From: Heloderma charlesbogerti
Taxonomy: Eukaryota; Chordata; Lepidosauria; Squamata; Helodermatidae
Assembly: GCA_026122225.1 (NCBI GenBank)
Contig: JANEZZ010001873.1
Coordinates: 930,001 to 994,000, forward strand
DNA length: 64,000 nt
Direction: 5' to 3'
Under the pieces are notes generated by a model. The model did not search any database, was not told the origin of the DNA, and was given only the letters and a program-made list of their open reading frames with translations. The position numbers and the translations under genes were made by a program. This document shows, piece by piece, positions 1-11,377 of the stretch. Position 1 is the stretch's first letter, and each line of letters opens with the position of its first letter.

Positions 1-339
1 ACAAGATCAGCCTCGGATGGCCTTCTCTCTGTCCCATCAGCCAGGACAAGCTAGACTGGTGGGGAGGACGGAGAGGGCTTTTTCTGTGGTGGCCCCCACT
101 CTGTGGAACTCCCTCCCTAGGGAACTCCGTCATTCCCCCTCTTTAATGAGCTTCCGTCATGCATTAAAAACGTGGTTGTTCAGGCAGGCATTTGGGGTGG
201 GTTAGGGTATTTTAGAAAATGTTTTTATTGTTTAATTTTATTGTTTTAAACTGTTTTATTGTATGTTGTACATCGCCCAGAGTGGCTGGGTGACCAGCCA
301 GATGCGCGATTAATAAATTTAATAATAAATAATAAAATG
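1..339 (+). mobile_element. L2-clade LINE, 3' end (cut by the window edge)
   Basis: Codes for the last residues of ORF2 (RAFSVVAPTLWNSLPREL and KTWLFRQAFGVG, then a stop at 203-205) and ends in the family's 3' tail: GTACATCGCCCAGAGTGGCT, then TAATAAATTTAATAATAAAT. Nearly the same sequence occurs at 40800-41172 and, inverted, at 33055-33400, so this is a recent family. Confidence 0.9.
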
Positions 340-516
340 AAAAAGTACATGAGTTGTCATAGTTACACAGCTACTATTTGGAAGTGAGGGACTGTGCAAC
401 AGATGACTCCAGACACACAAAACTTTGTGTGGAAGAGTACCAAGGAATTGACAAAAGTAATTAAGTCCTGTCTGGTAATAACATTTTCAAAATCTATGAG
501 GCCAACAATTCACTAT

Positions 517-886
517 GGGAGCAATCCTATGGCCGCTAGACAGCAGCTAGACGGCCATAGGATATCTTGTTTTCTGGGACCTGACCTGCCCCCACTTCCA
601 CGCTGTCTCAGAGGCAGTGTGGAACAGCCCCGTCCTCCGCACTCACAAGAGGAGCGGGGAGCGGCCAAAAAGGGGTGGGTCTGGGGGCATTCCGGGGCAG
701 GGAGCGCAGAAGTGCCTGTACGTACAGCAGCCTCTTTCCCCGCTCAGCCCTCCTGCAGCTAAACAGCCTCAATCGGCTGTCTAGCTGAAAATGCAGAGCA
801 GGAGGAGCGCAGAGAGAACGATCCCCTCCATGCTTCCCCTGCCCTGCATTGGATAAGTGGTCGCCTATCTGGATAGGATTGCCCCC
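517..886. mobile_element. PIF/Harbinger-like MITE (GGGNGCAATCC family), copy 1
   Basis: Ends GGGAGCAATCCTATGG and (reversed) GGGGGCAATCCTATCC; flanked by TAT on the left and TAA on the right, consistent with a 3-bp TWA duplication. A small hairpin (CCGCTAGACAGCAGCTAGAC, then GGCCATAGGAT) sits just inside the left end. GC-rich middle, no coding capacity. Confidence 0.7.
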
Positions 887-1389
887 TAAGTTAACAGAAT
901 TATCTGTTATAGTATGTCACACCTCCTCTCTCTCTCTCTCTCTGTCCCATTAGAATGCAAATATGCAAAATAAGATGAGTACATGGAATATAATGTGCTA
1001 TATTTTCCCCTCACAGGACCTGCTGTTTCCTAATATATGGATATTATAATGCAATGTAGTTTTGATTGAAAACTGAATAATATTTTATCACAATGTAAAA
1101 TGGCCAAAAGTGTATTAGCCACAAATTTGTGGACTCATTGATTTTGGATCTTTCCAGATTAGTTTTTTCTCCTAATGCAATGTGCAGATTGAGTTGATAT
1201 GAAGAAATATTCAAATGTGATCCCCCATCTGAAGAGATGTAGTGCCAGGAAGACTATACCGAATGCTTTTTCTGAACATTTGAACTGGCTGTAATTCTGT
1301 TTTAATATGTCTCAAAGGAAACTATTCCAGGGCTTTATACCCCATCTGATATCCTATTTCATATACATACGTATATACACACACACACA
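887..1389. other. Unassigned, with CT and CA microsatellites
   Basis: Holds a CT run near 923-944 and an AC run near 1378-1391. No gene or transposon recognised. Confidence 0.5.
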
Positions 1390-3023
1390 CCTGCAGGTGG
1401 TGCAGGTCTCTGAGCGAGTATGATCGAAGATTAGCAAAGACTTTTAGTTGTGTCTATTATGCAGCAGTGAGGTTGGCAAAAAAATCTTATTACACCTGTA
1501 TTCTCTCATCCTCGAAATGTCACCCAGCAGAATTGTTCTGAGCGGTGAAGAGCCTATTGGGATCTGGCTCCGGCTTAGAGAAACTGGGATTGGAACCCTC
1601 GGTCATTTGCTGTAATTTGCTAGGCATTTCGAGGAGAAAGTCGCTTATATTCGCTCAGAACTTGATGCCACAGTTATCGCAGAGTCTGGGGACGTGACCA
1701 GTGTTCTGTCTAGTTTTGTTTCCTGGGATCAGTTTCAGTTGTTGCAGCCTGCTGATGTGGACAAGACACTTGAATCAGTCGTCCCACCACATATAACCTT
1801 GCCCATCTTGGCTAATACAATCTAGCAGGGGTGGATTGATTGGGTGGGGCCAGGGAGTGGTAAATGCCTCACTCTGTCAGGGGGTGGTGCCTGCCGCCTT
1901 GAAAGAGGCTGTAGTGCACCCTCTCCTGAAGAGGACCCCCCTGGATCCAGAGGTATGTGAGAACTATCGCCCCATCGCTAATATCCCCTTTTTGGGCAAG
2001 GTGCTTGGGCGCATGGTGGCTGGGCAGCTTCAGACGTTCTTGGAGGAAACCAATTATCTGGACCCATTTCAGTCTGGTTTCAGGCCAGGGTATGGCACTG
2101 AAATGGTCTTGGTTGCTCTGACAACCTACTCTGAGTGAAAGATGGGGAGTACTACCTTGTTGATCCTCCTGGATCTCTCAGCAGCTTTTGACACCATTGA
2201 TCATGCTGTCTTACTGGATCAGCTCTGCAAGGTGGGAGTTGGGGGCACTGTGTTACAGTGGTTCTGCTCATACCTGCAGGGCCGATTCCAGAGAGTGGTT
2301 ATTGGGGAATTCCTGTTCTACTCCATGGCTATTAAGCTGTGGGATGCAACAGGGTTCTATTCTATCCCCCATGTTGTTCAACATGTATATCAAGCTGTTG
2401 GGTGAGGTCATTAGCAGTTTTGTCACCAGTACACTGATGATGCTCAGCTCTATTTCTCCTTGTCGTTGGAGTCAGCTGGGGTGGTGAAGGTGCTGGACCG
2501 ATGCCTGGAGTCTGTAATGGGCTGGATGAGTGCCAATAAACTGAAGCTAACTCCTGACAAAATGGAAGCTCTGTGGATTGGTGGTTCCCGAGTCTGGGAA
2601 TTGGGTAAGCGACCTGTCCTGGATGGGGTTGCACCCCCCATGAAAGAACAAGTGCGTAGCTTGGGAGTACTCCTAGATCCATTCTTGTCACTGGAGCCCT
2701 AGGTGGACTCTGTGGCCCAGAGTACTTGGGGCCAGCTTCAGCTGATCCTTCAGCTACAGCCTTTCCTGGACAGGGATAACCTAACCACAGTAGTGCATGC
2801 ACGGGTAACTTCCGGATTGGACTACTGCAATGCACTTTACGTGGGGTTGCCCTTGAAGATGACTTGGAAGTTCCAGCTAGTGCAAAATGAAGCAGCAAGA
2901 CTGTTGACTAGAGCATCTCATAAAGGTCATATAACACCAGTTTTAAAGGAATTGCACTGGCTGCCAATACACTTCCGGTTGGAATTCAAGGCACTAGTGA
3001 TTACGTTTAAACTAATCTCATGA
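1390..3023 (+). mobile_element. L2-clade LINE, internal ORF2 fragment, decayed
   Basis: Reverse transcriptase pieces in shifting frames: FQSGFRPGYGTE and [20 protein letters not shown] (2160-2222), then GWMSANKLKLTPDKME, RSLGVLLDP, LDYCNALYVGLPLK and ARLLTRASHKGHITPVLKEL. Stops and at least three frameshifts (near 2136, 2340 and 2700) make it inactive. Both the endonuclease and the 3' tail are missing. Confidence 0.88.
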
Positions 3024-3377
3024 GACCTTGAATGCCTGAACAAACCTAGTCTGTTACCTTTGCCCTTAGAAAGTTATACCATTCCTCCAGTTATTTCAAA
3101 TGCTCTTTGAACCTGGTCTAATTTGAAGTCATTCTTCTATGAACACGGAAATGTTTAACCCACAGTGGGTGAGCATGGTATTTCAAATGGTGACTTATCA
3201 TTCCTTGAACAAGGGTAATTAATGTTTCCTTATCCCTGTTCAAAATGTTCTAGTTAATATATCAGTTGACTTTGCTTTCTTTGCTGCTGCATCGCATTAT
3301 AGTCATGTTATGTTATAAGATGCCAGAAGTTTAAAACTTTCTCCATGCTCCAGTGATGTGTCTAGAGCTGACATTAA

Positions 3378-3783
3378 GGGTGCAATCCTATGGCTGTTAG
3401 ACAGCAGCTAGACAGCCATAGGATTTTTTGTTTTTCAGGACCCGACCTCGGAGCCCGCACTCCAAGGTCAGTGGTCAGGAAACTACCTCCCTGCTGCCTC
3501 ATAGCAGCGTGATTTGTCCCCGGTTCCATGCTAATAAGAGCAGCACAGAGTGGGGGGAAAGGAGGCGTTCCTGTGGGAGGGGATGGCAGAAGTACTGGTA
3601 TGACGCTTCCTATGCGCCATCCACCTCCCCCCACTGCTCTGAGCCACCCTGGCTAGACAGTCAAAATCGGCTGTCTAGCTGCAAATGCAGGGTGGCTGGA
3701 GTGCAGAGGAGAAGATATCCTCCGCACTCTGCCCGCCCTGCATTGGATTGTCGGCCACCTCCTATTCCCATAGGATTGTGCCC
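3378..3783. mobile_element. PIF/Harbinger-like MITE (GGGNGCAATCC family), copy 2
   Basis: Ends GGGTGCAATCCTATGG and (reversed) GGGCACAATCCTATGG, flanked on both sides by TAA (3375-3377 and 3784-3786), the expected 3-bp duplication. The same hairpin as copy 1 lies inside the left end. Confidence 0.78.
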
Positions 3784-4183
3784 TAAATCAGATACAGTGC
3801 TTAAATCCACAACTTCATACTGTTGCAACCTTTTGAAATCACCTTAAATGACAGGCAGGACATCAAAATAGAAAATGTACCTTCCTTAGCTTTATAATCC
3901 TCTTTTTAGCCCATAAAAAGAAATGAAGTCCAAAGTAGCTCACCATCAAGAACCAACTAGAATTGTACCTTCATTGGTAAATAAGCCCATTCTACTGCAT
4001 TTTGAAGTTTAGAGTCTAGTTCTATTCTGACAGAAAACACTGTGTTCGTTTGATAGTGTTTATTACCATTAAGATCACATTACTCCTTTATTTTATTCTC
4101 TCAGTGCGTTCTTCTCTCTTCTCCTTCCCTTCAGGGTTTCTGGAAACCCCTTCAAATATCAGCATGCTCTTGTTCCTTTATGT
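3784..4183. other. Unassigned AT-rich stretch
   Basis: No coding frame, repeat end or RNA gene recognised. The 3024-3377 stretch before the preceding MITE is likewise blank. Confidence 0.4.
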
Positions 4184-4472
4184 CAGGGTGTGAAACCTCT
4201 TCCAGACTGAGGGCCAAATTTAATTTTGAAGAAGCTGTCAGGGACTGCATTCTAGAGGTGAGTGGGGCCAAAAATCCCAGTATATTTTAGCTTAAAGCTC
4301 TTACTGTCAGTAACAAGGCTTCAGGAGGGGCATTTCAAACTTTTAGAATGAGCAAAAACTGCACAAAAGCTGGGAAATCAAACAATTGGCAGTCAGGAAA
4401 AGAGGGCAGAGCCATCTAGGGACCCACAGGAGGGCTGGGTTTGACCCACAGGCCTGAGGTTGCCCACCCCTG
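4184..4472. mobile_element. Old hAT-type MITE
   Basis: Begins CAGGGTGTGAAACC and ends GGTTGCCCACCCCTG, so the inverted ends are of hAT CAGGGGTG type. Flanking 8-mers CTTTATGT and CCTTAGGT match at 6 of 8 positions. Related in sequence to 24042-24315. Confidence 0.7.
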
Positions 4473-4876
4473 CCTTAGGTCCTTTTTCTCTTCTTTCTCT
4501 AAATGCTTCCTCCCAGTGTCTTCACTCTTACTGGCATTAACCATTTAACCATGACTGATTACTCTCTTTGTCTCCCATCATCTCACTTCCCCTATCTCTG
4601 GAATGCCCTTGCACGTGATATCCATCTCTCTTCCGCCATTAGGTAAAGACTGTCATGCTTCTCTTTACTTCTGCTCTCTGCCTATTTAGGATCTTATCTT
4701 TTTTCCTCAGTGCAAGAGACAGATCTGAGTTACAGCTGCCCTTTATATTTTCAGAAAACATTAAAAAATGTTTTCAGAAATGCGGGGCAGACATTACTTC
4801 TTTGTTCTAGAATGCTATGTGTGATCTGATAGTTGCCACATCTACCAAGGACTAAATCTTTCAGTTTGTAATCTCC

Positions 4877-5990
4877 ATCTTGAGATGACTAACCTGCAGG
4901 GTCGATTTCAGAGAGTAACACCGGGTGACTATTCCTTGGCCACTTGGCAACTGAGTTATGGGGTTCTGCAGGGTATCATCCCCAGTGCTGTTTAACATGT
5001 ATATGAAGCTGCTAGGAATGGTCAGTAGGGGATTTGGAGCGAAGTGCCACCAGTACGGTGATGACACACAGCTCTACCTTCCTGTGACATCTGAATCAGG
5101 TGAGGCTGTGCAAGTCCTAGATCAGTGCTTAGATTCAGTGATGGGCTGGATGAGGGCCAATAAACAGAGGCTGAATCCTGGCAAGACAGAGGCCCTGTGG
5201 TTCCCAAGTCTGGGACACAGGCTCATTGCATTCCCTCTGAAACATCAGATTCATAGTCTGAGAATACTCCTGGATCCATCTTTGTCTTGGGGGCCCAAGT
5301 GGCCACGGCAGCTCGAAGTGCCTTCTACCATCTTTGGTAGACCTCTCCTGCACAGGGATAGCTTGGCCGCAGAGGCACAGGCACTAGTAACCTCAAGATT
5401 GGATTAGTGCAATGTGCTCTATATGGGGCTGCCCTTAAGATTGGTCTGGAAGCTCTAGCTAGTGCAGAATGCAGCAACTCGACAGTTCTCGGGAGCTGCC
5501 TCTTTCCAGCATGTAACACCTCTACTGAGGAAATTACACTGACTGCCTATTTGCTACCAGGCCAGGTTTAAGGTTTTGTTATTGGTGTATAAAGCCGTAA
5601 GCAACTTGGGACCAGAATATCAGAGAGAGCACCTTCTCCCTTACCAGCTTGCCTGGTTACTGAGGTCATTAGATGAAGCACTCCTGGTGGTTCCTCATGG
5701 GCCTGCAGTCCATTTGGTGTCCACTCAGAACAGAGCCTTTAATGTATTGGCTCCCTTTCTGTGGAACCCCTTGAAAGCTGCTGTCAGGCAAGCAGCAACA
5801 TTGTGTAGTTTTTGGTGCCTGCAGAAAATATGTTTATTTAAACAAACCTTCCCTGACTAACCAGCCACAGTTTTATTGGCATGATCTGATTTTAAAGGTT
5901 TTAGTTCTGTATTATTACTATTACTATTATTATTTTATTTTCCCTTTTGTTTTCCACTCAGATATTTTATTGATGTATATATAAATTGTG
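4877..5990 (+). mobile_element. L2-clade LINE fragment, second copy, decayed
   Basis: Starts inside RT (LQGRFQRV) and passes ...YGDDTQLYLPVTSES (YADD box changed to YGDD), GWMRANKQRLNPGKTEALW, VLLVYKAVSNLGPEY and RAFNVLAPFLWNPLK. It overlaps the 1390-3023 copy in content, so it is a separate insertion. An A/T-rich tail follows to about 5990. Confidence 0.85.
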
Positions 5991-6087
5991 TGTAAATAAA
6001 AAAATTAATTAAGGGTGCAATCCTAAGTCGGAGGCAGCTGAGTATCCTACTGCAGGGCAGCCAGAGCACAGAGGTGATCCTCACATC

Positions 6088-6691
6088 TAGGGATGTACGA
6101 ATCCCTTACCTGGCTCCGTGCAGGGGCATCCGCGGTGGGGGGGAGGCGCTCCGTCCCTCCCCCCAGAATCCTGCCCGGCTGGCTCCACTCCACGGCCAAA
6201 CCGCGGAGCCGCCGGCCAGCTCCGGCTGCCCGCAGCCGGACATCCGGCCGCTGGGCAGCCCTGCAGGGACGCAAATGGCAGCTGTCGTAGCTGCCGCCAT
6301 TTGCGTCCCTGTGGTGAGCCATGATAGGCTACGTAAATACTTACGTAGCCTATCACGGCAGGGTAGCCGTTGCCATTTGCGTACGCTGGGGTTTCCCCCC
6401 CCCGCTGTGATAGGCTACGTAAATACTTACGTAGCCTATCACGGCCTCCGCAGGGACGCAAATGGCATCCCTGCATTAGCTAGAAAGAGGCTAGGAAGAG
6501 GAGGAAGCGAATGGCGGCCAGGACGGCCGCCATTCGCAAAGCAGCACGGACGGGAGCAGGTAAGTGCTCCGTTTCGCGCACCTTTCATGGGGTGGGGGGC
6601 GGGGGCTTCATTCTGCAATGGATTTTGGGAGGCCGAATGCACTGGCTTTTGGCCTCACCGAGATCTGTCGCAGAATTCTCTGACTTCCCTA
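6088..6691. mobile_element. Palindrome-bearing hAT-like element A
   Basis: Ends TAGGGATGTACGAA and CTTCCCTA, flanked by a perfect 8-bp duplication CTCACATC (6080-6087 and 6692-6699). Inside are a CGCAAATGGCAGC hairpin (about 6270-6306), two copies of a palindrome with core TACGTAAATACTTACGTA (about 6320-6358 and 6407-6445), and a GAATGGCGGCC hairpin (about 6510-6540). GC-rich arms match elements B and C. No transposase; presumed mobilised in trans. Confidence 0.85.
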
Positions 6692-7121
6692 CTCACATCC
6701 ATGCTCCAGCTGCCCTGCATTTTTGCTAGATGGGCAATTTCACAGCACTCCAGATGGCACTTAAGAGCAGGAGGGAAGGAGGCTGGGGTGAGCATAGGAA
6801 GCTACGTTTCCTGCCTCCCAGCTGAGCAGAGCAGAGCAGAGAAAGCTGCTCCAGCTGGTCTAGGGACTACAGAAGCAAGCAAGCTCCCAGAGAGCGTGCG
6901 ATCAGAACGAGTGAACAGGAGGAGCAAACAGGAGTTGGCCAGGGGAGTTCGGCAGGGGAGGTCAAGGGGGAAGCCCCTAACATTTTTAAAAAAAAATTAT
7001 TTGTCTCGTTACACTTACTTCCATACCAGTGGGACTGTTTTTAACCTACAGTGAGTAGAGGACCAGGCACAGGCTACTCTAGAACAACCAGGAAGCTAGA
7101 CACAAAAAGGGAAAAGAGACT

Positions 7122-8150
7122 GTGGAAGGACAAGACTCTCCAGTGTTGGTGACCTGCAAGGTGTGTGCCATGTTTGTTTTCTTGCCTGAGAACAACATGG
7201 CCTACACCTGCAACAAGTGCAAGTTGATCACTCTGCTAGAAGAAAAAGTAAGAGGACTGGAGCGGCAAGTGTTGACCCTCCAGGGAATAAGAGAACACGA
7301 AGAGTTCTTGGACAGAACGGTGGAACTACTGCAGCAAAGCGAAGAACAGAAGCTAGAAGAGCAACAGCAAGCTGAAGCAGAAGAGGAAACTGCTGAGGTG
7401 AGGGAAAAATGCAGTAGAGGATACTCCTTGGAAAAGGGTGAGAATTAGGAGCAGAAGAACTAGAAGACACTTGGCACCAGTGGAGGCAGTAGAACTAGGG
7501 AACTGTTTCCAGGTACTTGAGGATGAGACTGGAGGACAGCCTGCAGAGGAAGAATTACAGGGGAACCTGCATGACAGCGAGCAAGATGCTGAAGGTCAGC
7601 CAAGCAGAGACGATGAAACCAAGGCCTACAGCTACGAAAAGAGTGGTAGTAGTAGTGGGAGACTCCTTGCTGTCTGGGATCGAAACCCAAGGATGTCGTG
7701 AAGACCTGTGGACTTGCCAGGTATGCTGCCTCCCGGGAGGACGGATTAGAAACATGACTGAAGGGTTGCCTGCACTCATAAAGACCACTGACAGGTATTC
7801 CTTTCTTCTCATCCATGTGGGAACAAATGATACTGCCAAGCAGAGTTACGAAGAAATCACATCAGACTTTGAAGCTTTGGGAAGGAAACTCAAGAACTTT
7901 GGGGCCCAGATAGTTTTCTCATCCATCCATCCTTCCAGTAGTTAGAAGAGGGATAGAAAGGGAAAGAAAATTACTCAGGGTGAATGACTGGCTACGAAGC
8001 TGATGCCGACAAGAGAGATTTGGATTCTGGGACTACAGGCTATACTTCCTGGAAGATGGATGGTTGTCAAGGGATGGGTTGCGCCTCACAAAGGCTGGGA
8101 AGAATGTGTTTGGCCACAGCATGAAGAACTTTATCAGGAGGGTTTTAAAC
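7122..8150 (+). pseudogene. CR1 ORF1 remnant (zinc-knuckle plus SGNH esterase)
   Basis: Starts MEGQDSPVLVTCKVCAMF (from GTG, the original ATG apparently lost). Two Cys pairs, CKVC and CNKC, suggest the zinc-binding domain seen in CR1-like ORF1; a Glu-rich coiled coil follows. In another frame come VVVVVGDSLLSGIETQG and LLIHVGTNDT, the catalytic GDS and GTND blocks of the SGNH hydrolase/esterase known in CR1 ORF1. At least two frameshifts (near 7440 and 7940) separate the parts. Confidence 0.88.
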
Positions 8151-8280
8151 TGAATTCTAAGGGGAAGGGAGACGTAAAGTTGGGGGTAGCAATGGACGAA
8201 GGCTCATGCACCACAACAGAGAGAACAGCTCTAATAGCGCCCAATAATAGTCTTCACAAACATGTAGGAAGAAAGCCAGA

Positions 8281-11048
8281 CTATGAAGCACATGGTCTTC
8301 GATGTCTATATACTAATGCCCAGAGTATGGAAACAAACAGAACAAATATGAACTCATAGTACAGGAGGGAAATTATGACTTGATAGGTATAACTGAGACT
8401 TGGTGGGATGACTCTCATGTATGGAATATAGCAATTGAAGGATATAACTTGTTCAAAAAGAAAAGGAGGAACAGAGAGGGAGGTGGGGTTGTACTGTATG
8501 TTAAAAATACTTATCTCTGCACAGAAATACAGGAGGATGAGCTTGGTAGCCCCATCGAGAGCATCTGGGTTAAAATAAATGCAGCAAAGAATAAAAGGAA
8601 CATGATGGTCAGAGTCTACTACCGGCCACCCAGTCAAGGAGAAGATGAGGATGAAACTTTTGAAAAGCAAATAGCCAATGTTTCAAGGAAGCATGATGTA
8701 GTAGTAATGGGGGACTTCAATTTCCTCGATACTTGTTGGGAGATAAATTCTGCAAAACATGGCCCCTCCAGGAAATTCCTGACTTGAGTGGTGGATAACT
8801 TCCTCCTACAGAAAGTAGAGGTAGGAACTAGAGGATAGGTTATCCTTGACTTGATCCTAAGAGATGACTTAGTGGGTAAAGTAGCAGTTACAGGAACTCT
8901 GGGGGAAAGCGACCATGTTATACTTGAGTTCATGGTTCTAAAGGAAGCAAAAGCTGAATGTAGCCAAACCCGTACCCTGGATTTTAGGAAAGCTGATTTT
9001 AATAAACTCAGAACAATGATAAGTAAGGTCCCATGGCAAGTGACTCTAATGAGAAAAGGAGTCCAAGATGGGTGGGAGCTTTTAAAAAAGGAAATTCTCA
9101 AGGCACAATTACAAACAATTCCAACAAGAAAAAAAGGTGGAAGACAACAGAAGAAGCCAATGTGGCTTCACAAAAAGCTAAGAGATGACCTGAAAACAAA
9201 AAAGTACACATATAGGAAGTGGAAAGAAGGCCAAGCAACAAAAGAAGAGTACAGGCAGGTAGCACTTGCAGGGATGGCGTCAGGAAGGCTAAAGCTGAGA
9301 ACAAGCTGAGGTTAGTGAGGGATGCTAAAAGCAACAAAAAAGCTTTCTTCTGCTACATGCATAGTAAAAGGCAGAGGAAAGAAATGGTGGTTCAGCGATT
9401 AAATGCAAAATGATAACAGATGACAAAGAAAAGGCAGAGGTCCTCAATTCCTACTTTGGCTCAGTCTTCTCCCAAAAGAGGGTCTATGACCCTTCTGGCA
9501 AAGGTGAAGTACAGGCTGAAGGGGCAGGATTGCAGCTTGAGATGGATAGATACCCATATGGTCAAGGAACACCTAATTACTTTGAATGAGTTCAAATGTC
9601 CAGGGCCAGATGAACTGCATCCTAGAGTAATAAAGGAACTGGCAGAAGAACTCTCAGAACCACTGTCTATTCTCTTTGAGCAATCATGGAGGTCAGGTGA
9701 AGTGCCAGATGACTGGAGGAGGGCTAATGTGGTCCCTATCTTCAAAAAGGGTAAAAAGGAGGAACCTGGGAACTACAGACCAGTCAGTCTGACATCAATC
9801 CCTGGGAAAATTCTGGAGCAGATGATAAAGCAATCCATGTGTAAGCCCCTTGAAAACAACGCAGTGATTACTTGAAGCCAACATGGATTTGTCAAGAACA
9901 AATCCTGCCAGAAGAATCTGATCTCATTTTTTGATAAGTTAACCTCCCTTGTGAATTGTGGGAATGCTGTGGACATAACATACCTTGACTTCAGCAAAGC
10001 TTTCAACTAAGTGCCCCATGGTATCCCGATGAGCAAACTAGCTAAAAGTGGGCTAGATGAAACAATGATCCGGTGGATCCACAGTTGGCTACAGAATCAG
10101 ACTCAAAGAGTGCTTATCAATGGGATCTTCTCAAACTGGGGAGAGGTAATGAGCGGAGTACCACAGGGATCAGTCCTGGGCCCAGTGCTCTTCAACATTT
10201 TTATTAATGATTTGGAGGAGGGGGTGCAGGGAATGCTGATCAAATTTGCAGATGACACAAAATTGGGTGGGATAGCTAATACTTTGGAAGACAGAAACAA
10301 AATTCAAAGTGATCTGGATAGACTGGAGCGCTGGGCAGAAAACAACAGAATGCCATTTAATAGGGATAAATGCCAGGTTCTGCACCTAGGAAAAAGAAAC
10401 CAAATGCACAGTTACAAGATGGGGGATGCGTGGCTCAACAACACTACAAGTGAGAAGGATCTTGGAATTGTTGTCGATCACAAGCTGAATATGAGCCAAC
10501 AATGTGATGTGGCTGCAAAAAAGGCAAATGCTCTTTTGGGCTGCATTAATAGAAGCATAGCTTCCAAATCCCGAGAAGTATTAGTCCCCCTCTACTCAGC
10601 ACTGGTTAGGCCTCATCTGGAGTACTGTGCCCAGTTCTGGGCACCGCACTTTAAGAAGGATGCAGACAAGCTGGAGAGGGTTCAGAGCAGGGCAACAAAG
10701 ATGATCAGGGGACTGGAAACAAAGCTGTATGAAGAGAGACTGAAAGAACTGGGCATGTTTAGCCTTGAGAAGAGAGGACTGAGGGGAGATATGATAGCAC
10801 TCTTCAAATACTTGAAAGGTTTTCACAGAGAGGAAGGCCAGGGTCTCTTCTCCATCATCCCAGAATGCAGGACATGGAATAATGGGCTCAAGTTACAGGA
10901 AGCCAGATTCTGGCTGAACATCAGGAAAAACTTCCTGAATGTTAGAACAATACGAGAATGGAACCAATTCCCTAGGGAGGCAGTGGGCCCTCCCACACTG
11001 GAGGCATTCAAGATGAGGCTGGACAGCCATCTATTGGGGATGCTCTGA
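8281..11048 (+). pseudogene. CR1 ORF2 remnant (AP endonuclease plus reverse transcriptase)
   Basis: Endonuclease: CLYTNAQSM, DLIGITETWWDD, GGGVVLYVK, VVMGDFNF and GESDHVILEF (SDH box). RT: GPDELHPRVIKELAEEL, KKGKKEEPGNYRPVSLTS, GVPQGSVLGPVLFNIFINDL and FADDTKLGG (catalytic), then HLEYCAQFWAPHFKKD. The last 345 codons (10011-11048) form one open frame; upstream there are stops at 8785-8787, about 8836 and 9873-9875 plus frameshifts. Confidence 0.92.
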
Positions 11049-11377
11049 CTTGGATTCATTGAGCAGTGGGTTGGACTCGATGGTCTTGTAGGCCCCTTCC
11101 AACCCTACTATTCTGTGATTCTATGATTCTATGTAAGGCAGCTTCCCTGGTCTCCTCCCCTCCCTGCCCCTGGGACCCCCCCCTTTCCCCCATCTCTGCA
11201 CTCAGGTTTCTGAGCGCGAAGAGGCAGCTGGCGTGGTTCTCTCCACACCCGCTGGGAGGGGGAGGGGAGCACGGTTTACTGGCTCCAAAGTTGGAGCCCT
11301 GTCTCTGACCTCAGAGCCAGTAAACTGAACAATCCTATGGCCCCCCAGACGCTGCCTGGGGACATACAATTGCTCCC

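Larger units (their letters stand above)
6790..11133 (+). mobile_element. CR1 LINE, nearly complete but decayed
   Basis: Contains a 5' leader, an ORF1 remnant, an ORF2 remnant, and the classical CR1 3' end with repeated ATTCTATG-type octamers (11111-11133). The 5' boundary is approximate. Several stops and frameshifts in both ORFs. Confidence 0.92.
6013..11377. mobile_element. PIF/Harbinger-like MITE, copy 3, split by two later insertions
   Basis: Left end GGGTGCAATCCTAAG at 6013, right end (reversed) GGGAGCAATTG at 11377, with TAA on both sides (6010-6012 and 11378-11380). Between the halves lie a palindromic hAT-like element (6088-6691) and a CR1 LINE (about 6790-11133). Own MITE sequence would be 6013-6087, about 6700-6790 and 11134-11377. 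Confidence 0.6.

Noticed and set aside
394..762. A 122-codon plus-strand frame
   Set aside because: Lies mostly in a MITE; the Pro/Arg/Ser-rich second half comes from its GC-rich body.
2362..2898. A 178-codon minus-strand open frame
   Set aside because: Antisense of the L2 fragment at 1390-3023.
6074..7054. A 326-codon plus-strand open frame
   Set aside because: It spans hAT-like element A, MITE sequence and the CR1 leader; it is low-complexity Gly/Arg/Ala from GC-rich palindromes and matches no protein.
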